From assembly GCF_011074885.1 (NCBI RefSeq), contig NC_054689.1, positions 1,860,001-1,924,000 on the forward strand: a DNA stretch of 64,000 nt, given 5' to 3'. Both the position numbers and the translations under genes were made by a program. This stretch comes from Brettanomyces bruxellensis (Eukaryota; Ascomycota; Pichiomycetes; Pichiales; Pichiaceae). The notes under the pieces are model-generated. The model ran no database searches. It was given only the letters and a program-made list of their open reading frames with translations, and was not told where the DNA came from. Position 1 is the first letter of the stretch. Every line of letters starts with the position of its first letter. This document shows, in pieces, positions 59,180 to 64,000 of this stretch.

Positions 59180-59189
59180 CCGCTAGCGG
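59180..59189. promoter_or_regulatory. CCG-N4-CGG zinc-cluster site
   Basis: CCGCTAGCGG is a perfect palindrome of the CCG-N4-CGG type bound by Uga3, the activator of GABA genes including UGA4 in S. cerevisiae. It lies about 930 bp upstream of the permease, which is far, so its target is uncertain. Confidence 0.4.
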
Positions 59190-59560
59190 CTGTAGAATCC
59201 GAAATTTTAACCACTAAGTTACCGCTATTTTTTTTTTTTTTTTTTTTTTTTCGGGATTACACGAATAGTAGAATAGTTTGTAATGCCTCTTCGATTAGGC
59301 AAAAAGATTGACCAAAAAGTTCTTCTTACCCTCCGATAAAGAAATCGGTACTAAAAGTACGTTATCTTCTATCATTTTGTATGCGGTTTCTTAAATCTGT
59401 TTCTGATAACATTAGATGATATCGTTTATTGTGTCAATCGCCAACATCTTATAACCCTATTTTGATGTCTCTCAGACTAGTTCTTGGCAAAAGCAAACGA
59501 ATATGTGGTAAATTCAATATCATGCGCCGCTTAATAAGTCGCATAGGATGCAAATGGAGG

Positions 59561-59579
59561 CCCCGCTCGAAAAGCGGGG
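59561..59579. repeat. CCCCGCT/AGCGGGG inverted repeat
   Basis: Arms at 59561-59567 and 59573-59579 are exact reverse complements with a five-base loop. It can be a hairpin or a paired site for a zinc-cluster regulator. Confidence 0.55.
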
Positions 59580-60119
59580 GTTCGATGATGTAATTCTTTG
59601 GTGTTTCTTGAAGTGGTAGGAGGAAATGGGCTGGCGAGCTGAGCACAAATTTCACGATGAGATGCTGATCTTCTCGAGAAATTTTTGAATGCCGTACGAC
59701 GACTGTTTCGGTAATTACGGGTAAAAAAAAAAAATACGTTGTTTAAAAAAATGCAAGGCCGGACAATCTTGTTTACAATTGAAGCTTAGCGCTTAGCTGT
59801 CAAGCAATGTTAGTGTATTTTTCTTTTTTTTGCCATTATCTGAGCTAAAAAGAAAAAAAGAAAAAGATAAGGTGGTTTGTCCTATAATGGATCTAGCGAA
59901 TTATGTTATCATGACGATACGACCAGCGATAGGTTTCTCCTCTTTTGATATGAAACCACCTTTAAGAGGCCCCGCTCACCCATTTTAGATAGTTAGATAT
60001 ATATATATCAATGGTGCTCCGTTATAGAACACATCTCAAGTAGAAATTGTAGACATAAATTAAAAAAGCATAGTAGTTCAGCTGTAACATACTATTAAAC
60101 ATAAAGGTTATTTTCAGCT

Positions 60120-61829
60120 ATGGGAATAAAGCAGGACATCTCGAAGTCCGTTCAATCGGTGACTTCAGGTCATGATTCACCGTTGCACATGGCAAGCCCG
60201 GTGCAAAGCATAGAGAGTAGAATGTCTGACATCAGATCAGCACAGTCACGTATTAGAGATATCGATGCTAAAAAGGTTAAAGGTGATGAGAATCTTTTAG
60301 CCGAGATTGGTTATAAGCAAGAATTGAGAAGAAGTTTCTCTACATTCCAGGTTTTCGGTATTGCGTACAGTATTATGGGACTTCTTCCTTCTATTGCATC
60401 CTTGACGGGAACGGGTCTAAGTTCTGGACCTGCTGGATTTCTTTGGTCATGGTTTATATCTGGTTGCTTCATCATGTGCTTGGGAGTTTCTATGGCAGAG
60501 CTAGCCTCCGCAATTCCAACTTCGGGTGGTTTATATTATTGGACGTTCCATTACGCTCCTTCCAATTACAGGGTCTTGATCTCATACGTGATTGGTCTTT
60601 CAAACTCTATGGCCCTTTGCTCGGGTTTGGTTTCTATTGCATACGGTAATTCCGAGGAAATACTTGCTGCTATATTTTTATCCAAAGACGGTGATTTCGA
60701 TATCACCACTGGAAAGACTTATGGTATATTTGCAGCTTGTGTTGTTTCCCAGGCTATATGTACATGTCTCTCTTCACGTAATGTCGCCTTGTTGCAGAGT
60801 GTTTCTGCAATTTCAAACACGGCATTGATTGTTCTTTTCTTCATTGCTTTGCCAATTGGTACAAAATCCAACAGGGGAAGTTTCAACGATGGAAGCTATA
60901 TTTTTGGAGAGGTGGATAATATGTCCGACTGGCCTATTGGATTCCAGTTTTGCTTGTCTATGATGACAGCAGTGTGGACCATTGGTGCCTTCGATTCGTG
61001 TGTCCATATGTCAGAAGAAGCAAAGAATGCTAGTTTCGGTGTTCCTATCGGTATTATGTCATCCATCAGTTTCTGTGTCGTTGTTGGATGGTGCATTATT
61101 ATTTGCACAACCGCTTGCATGAGTAAAGACATAGCAACACTTTTGGATACACCTTCTGGTTTCCCAATGGCCCAAATAATCAAGGATTCTCTTGGAAACA
61201 AGTGGGCAGTTGCCTTCATGTCACTCATGGCAGTTTGTCAATGGCTTATGGGTTCTTCAATTTTGACTGCACTATCACGTCAGGTTTGGGCCTTTGCCAG
61301 AGATGATGGTCTACCATTTGCATCTTTCGTCAAAGTTGTCAACAAGAAACTCAGAGTTCCTATTAGGGCCGTCCTATTTTCCACATGTGTTGCCCTTCTT
61401 ATCGGTTGTTTATGCTTGGCCGGAAGTGCAGCTTCTACTGCCTTGTTCTCTCTTGCAGTTTCCGGAAACTACGTTTCATGGTGTACTCCAGTCTTCCTTA
61501 GACTTACTTCAGGAAAGAAAATATTTAAACCTGGTGCATTCTTCCTTGGCCATCGTTGGTCGCAAATTAACGGCTGGATTACTATTGCCTGGGGAATTTA
61601 CATTATTGTTTTGTCAATGTTCCCAAGCTCTGAGACGGTTGATAAGACCACAATGAATTACACTGTCGTTATATCATGCGGTGTTTGGATTCTTTCTGCC
61701 GTCTATTTCCTTGTTTACAAATACAAGTTTTACCATGGTCCTAAGGCCAATATTTCGCAAGACGAATCCGACTCTTTGGCAGATTCTGCCGAGGAAATTC
61801 CAATGAATATCGATGGAAAGGTTGAATAA
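60120..61829 (+). CDS. Amino acid/choline/GABA permease (UGA4-like, APC superfamily)
   Basis: The 569-residue, roughly 12-helix plasma- or vacuolar-membrane permease belongs to the amino acid/choline transporter branch that includes Uga4 (GABA), Hnm1 (choline) and Tpo5 (polyamines). Landmarks are FSTFQVFGIAYSIMGLLPSI, the substrate-site GPAGFLWSW, MAELASAIPTSGGLYYW, FDSCVHMSEEAKNA and SRQVWAFARDDGLPF. The soluble N-terminus (about 75 residues) is Ser-rich. Which substrate it carries cannot be read from the sequence; the Uga3-like promoter site favours GABA weakly. Confidence 0.85.
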   Translation: MGIKQDISKSVQSVTSGHDSPLHMASPVQSIESRMSDIRSAQSRIRDIDAKKVKGDENLLAEIGYKQELRRSFSTFQVFGIAYSIMGLLPSIASLTGTGLSSGPAGFLWSWFISGCFIMCLGVSMAELASAIPTSGGLYYWTFHYAPSNYRVLISYVIGLSNSMALCSGLVSIAYGNSEEILAAIFLSKDGDFDITTGKTYGIFAACVVSQAICTCLSSRNVALLQSVSAISNTALIVLFFIALPIGTKSNRGSFNDGSYIFGEVDNMSDWPIGFQFCLSMMTAVWTIGAFDSCVHMSEEAKNASFGVPIGIMSSISFCVVVGWCIIICTTACMSKDIATLLDTPSGFPMAQIIKDSLGNKWAVAFMSLMAVCQWLMGSSILTALSRQVWAFARDDGLPFASFVKVVNKKLRVPIRAVLFSTCVALLIGCLCLAGSAASTALFSLAVSGNYVSWCTPVFLRLTSGKKIFKPGAFFLGHRWSQINGWITIAWGIYIIVLSMFPSSETVDKTTMNYTVVISCGVWILSAVYFLVYKYKFYHGPKANISQDESDSLADSAEEIPMNIDGKVE

Positions 61830-61926
61830 AATCGTTGTTCACTCCTTAATTAATTGGACATTTTCTTGGATATGAATATATATCAAAGATAGTCCAATCA
61901 TTTGCGCATAATTTCATATAACATTT

Positions 61927-63004
61927 TTAGATAATGCTCTTCTTAAAAACATAATTTGAAGGAAAATTTCCAACAACACCGTCCTTAATACGTAATCCCT
62001 TCCACCAGTTCCCTTCCGCGGATATCAATTTAATCAGATCGCCTGCAACTAATGAGAGATCACCACTTTTCTGAGGCTCAAAATCATAAAGTGCTTGGTA
62101 AAGCTGATTGTTTCCAGCCGTTTGACCCATGTACTGAACCAACCTTATTCTCTTCACTCTTGATAAGCATTGTGCATGTGCACGGATAAAACAATCGGTA
62201 ATGGCCTCTTTGCCCAAATCTGAGGCATTCTGTGGTGTAATTATATTCTCTGCTGAGGTATAAAGCAAATACTGGATTCTCAATTGGGAAAAAAGAATTG
62301 TTAATGAAAGCATATTTCCTATTTCCTTTACTTTATCTTCCAAATGTTGAAGGTCGGATGCCAAAATCATATCAAATGTCTCTAGTTTATTATTCACTTC
62401 ATCTAATTTCAAGTTATTTTCATATATTCCTCTGTGTTCAGAAACATCAAGTCCTTTTTTTGCTTTTATTTTCTCAATAGCCAATTTCAAATGCTTTTTT
62501 TGCTTTAAGAGCTTATGCCGATTACCGACAAATTTCTTCCCTTTTTCCATGTTTTTTAAAAGATATCCCACACAAGTATTCAAATGTCTTTTCAAGCCTT
62601 CCACTTCATAATTTATTTGTTCTTGTATGCCTTCAACTTTTTTTAAAATTTCTTGGCTGGTCTCCATTTGACGGTTATAATTGGTATCCTCGATATAAAT
62701 TTTACCAAAAATTTCGTATATCTTATGACAATGATTTAGAAATTTGATTATACTGTCACAAAAAAATAGCATCTGTTCTTTTAACAGCTTTGTGTGATTG
62801 ACTTGCTTTTCAATCCTAGAAAAGGTTTCTTCAAAAGAATCTTCAAAAGAAACATCAAGTTTTTGGAACTTTTTAAGAACGGATGTTTGTGTCTAGTAGT
62901 ACGTTAGTTTGCCGATACTTTTTTATAGTTTCGTAATTTTAACCTTTTCAACTTACCCTAGATATAAATCCCACAACTTCCTGAAAATTCAAATTATAAC
63001 TCAT
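61927..63004 (-). CDS. BAR-SH3 protein, divergent Rvs167-like (spliced)
   Basis: Two exons (62957-63004 and 61927-62892) give 337 residues. Exon 1 is MSYNLNFQEVVGFISR. The N-terminal 230 residues are helical and charged with BAR-like spacing. A C-terminal SH3 domain (about 278-333) is clear from ALYDFEPQKSGDLSLVAGD, NWWKG and GNFPSNYV. Rvs167 proteins have a Gly/Pro/Ala-rich linker before SH3 that is missing here, and the BAR part is divergent. Some yeasts carry extra RVS-type paralogues, and this may be one. A role in endocytosis or membrane curvature is inferred. Confidence 0.78.
62893..62956 (-). other. Intron of the BAR-SH3 gene (64 bases)
   Basis: The donor is GTAAGT (62951-62956), the branch-like AACTAAC is at 62903-62909 and the acceptor CTAG ends at 62893 on the minus strand. 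It is phase 0 and extends the long frame to a family-like N-terminus. The branch-to-acceptor distance is short. Confidence 0.8.
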
Positions 63005-63162
63005 TTTATTACAATTTCACGTTGAAATATGCTCAAAAGTTCATTAATATTTAATAATGTGGCACCTTGGAAGAATGATAAAACATAAAAATACAAGTAT
63101 TTAATGACATGAAGATAAAAAGGATTTTACAGGGAGGAAAAACAAAAAAAGTGCGCGCTTAT

Positions 63163-64000
63163 TTATTTTGTCATTTCCAGATCAGGATGGCCCGAATCAT
63201 AACCGGGCCATGCAATAACTTTAATATGCTTCTTCCTGGTTGTGGGATTATCATTGCTAACAAAAACGTTTTCCAACCGATCCAATCTGTCACTCATGCC
63301 CGTAAACTTTTCTATTTGTCTTCTAACCGATAAATACTTTTCCTTCAAAATGTTTGACAAAGAGTCCACCAAACGCCTTGCAAACTCACGATCCGTTGGT
63401 AAATTGTTAATCACAGCTAATCGAAGATTCTTAACAAGCCTAAGAGACTCTAATGTTTGCTCAAAGTTACTATCTTGAAATTTGGCCATATATGCAGGAG
63501 GACGTAAAATAAGTAGGGCTGCATAGTATAACATAATATGAATATGTAGAGGAGCATATTTCAATGAAGATACTATTTCAGCATCTCCCAAAACAAACTT
63601 CAAAACAGTTTCCGCTGCTGATAACGCTAAATCTCCAGAAAATTTTTTGCTTTCTGCCCTACTTCCTCCAGTATAAACAATACCATTGTAAGTAGTGTCA
63701 GTTCTTCGAGCCACCTCTTCCAAACTTTCATCATCACTACTATCATCGGTATCACCAATTCTGTTTCCATTGGAGTTTAAAGTAACCTTTTCCCCTTTTT
63801 TTCCAGCAAATTCTTTAGAAGCGTCATCCGATGATTCATAAGCTTCATTAACATTACATTGATTCAAATCTGGTAACTGCGAATCAACAATTTGTAGTCG
63901 TCTCACAATTGTAGAGTTTATATGCATCTTAGCAAAATTGTAGTAAATAAGGGTTGATTTTGATGACCATGTTGAACAGTCTTTCATAGGTGATAATAAA
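63163..64000 (-). CDS. Probable zinc-cluster transcription factor, C-terminal part (cut by right edge)
   Basis: The frame is open from the right edge to its stop at 63163. An ATG at 63987 would give 274 residues, but the frame has no stop before the edge, so the gene probably continues outside. The segment LHIHIMLYYAALLILRPPAY with following helices (LESLRLVKNLRLAVI) resembles the C-terminal end of the fungal-specific regulatory domain of Zn2Cys6 factors. An acidic Ser/Asp tract (TDDSSDDESLEE) precedes it. No DNA-binding domain lies in the window. Confidence 0.5.
   Translation of the reverse strand, partial: LLSPMKDCSTWSSKSTLIYYNFAKMHINSTIVRRLQIVDSQLPDLNQCNVNEAYESSDDASKEFAGKKGEKVTLNSNGNRIGDTDDSSDDESLEEVARRTDTTYNGIVYTGGSRAESKKFSGDLALSAAETVLKFVLGDAEIVSSLKYAPLHIHIMLYYAALLILRPPAYMAKFQDSNFEQTLESLRLVKNLRLAVINNLPTDREFARRLVDSLSNILKEKYLSVRRQIEKFTGMSDRLDRLENVFVSNDNPTTRKKHIKVIAWPGYDSGHPDLEMTK

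Larger units (their letters stand above)
59018..60119. promoter_or_regulatory. Long promoter of the UGA4-like permease with repeated CCCGCT motifs
   Basis: This 1.1-kb spacer holds CCCGCT motifs at 59161-59166, 59179-59184 (within CCGCTAGCGG), 59562-59567 and 59971-59976, and the reverse AGCGGG at 59573-59578. GAGGCCCCGCTC is repeated exactly at 59557-59568 and 59966-59977. GATAAG near 59865 and TTATC near 59836 are GATA-factor-type sites. There is a T-run of about 24 near 59228-59251. No gene is seen. Confidence 0.55.

Noticed and set aside
1..64000. CRISPR arrays, bacterial operons or phage-like modules
   Set aside because: None seen; the window has the gene structure, introns and promoter style of a yeast nuclear genome.

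Overview
This is a nuclear segment of a budding yeast (Saccharomycotina). The evidence is AT-rich, gene-dense DNA; few and mostly short introns with GTATGT or GTAAGT donors and TACTAAC-like branch sites; yeast-type orthologues on both strands; and a Ty1/copia element close to a tRNA gene. CTG sits at positions that are normally leucine (for example the Ser-Arg-Leu-Gly stretch and the Glu-Leu-Leu-Arg stretch of Ilv1), so the standard code is likely and the CUG-Ser clade is unlikely. An eIF3m gene and a palmitoyl-protein thioesterase gene, both missing from S. cerevisiae, point to a lineage outside Saccharomycetaceae. Pichiaceae or a relative is my guess; the species cannot be fixed from the sequence.

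Layout. 0-12.2 kb: the tail of an unknown gene, a GPI-anchored GH76 cell-wall enzyme (DCW1/DFG5), RCF2, ILV1, IFM1, a SPO73-like gene and SET2. 12.2-14.55 kb: a gene-poor, apparently decayed stretch. 14,553-21,300: a 6.75-kb Ty1/copia element with 615-bp LTRs that look identical and a perfect AATAC target duplication, but with gag and pol broken; it lies 190 bp upstream of tRNA-Leu(UAA). 21.7-31.6 kb: PRP11, NUF2, SLX1, CNE1, an ARO8/ARO9 aminotransferase, BCY1 and ERG28. 32.1-35.5 kb: CAP2 (intron directly after the ATG), CKA1 and an unrecognised three-exon gene. 37.3-46.6 kb: YAK1, TIM17, RPB4, a KRE2-family mannosyltransferase, UTP30, a palmitoyl-protein thioesterase and intron-containing RPL17. 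47.2-59 kb: ATG27, PFD1 (intron), MNN11, a TMEM115-like gene, an INO4-like gene, IBA57, GON7, eIF3m, PCP1 and HIS2. 59-64 kb: a UGA4-like permease with a long promoter, a BAR-SH3 gene (intron) and the C-terminal part of a probable zinc-cluster transcription factor running off the right edge.

The genes are unlinked housekeeping functions, as is usual in yeast, rather than a pathway cluster. Themes that recur by chance are cell-wall glycosylation (GH76, KRE2 family, MNN11), mitochondria (RCF2, ILV1, IFM1, TIM17, PCP1, IBA57) and translation (RPL17, UTP30, GON7, eIF3m).

The least ordinary observations are these: the retroelement, which looks recently inserted yet defective and has a candidate +1 gag-pol frameshift site and an 18-nt tRNA-end primer site; the cryptic three-exon gene on the minus strand at 34,559-35,519; BCY1 without its usual dimerization domain; MNN11 with an altered DxD motif; overlapping upstream ORFs on IFM1 and PRP11; and a Leu3 plus Gcn4 site pair in the ILV1 promoter. 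I found no unmistakably new multi-gene system.
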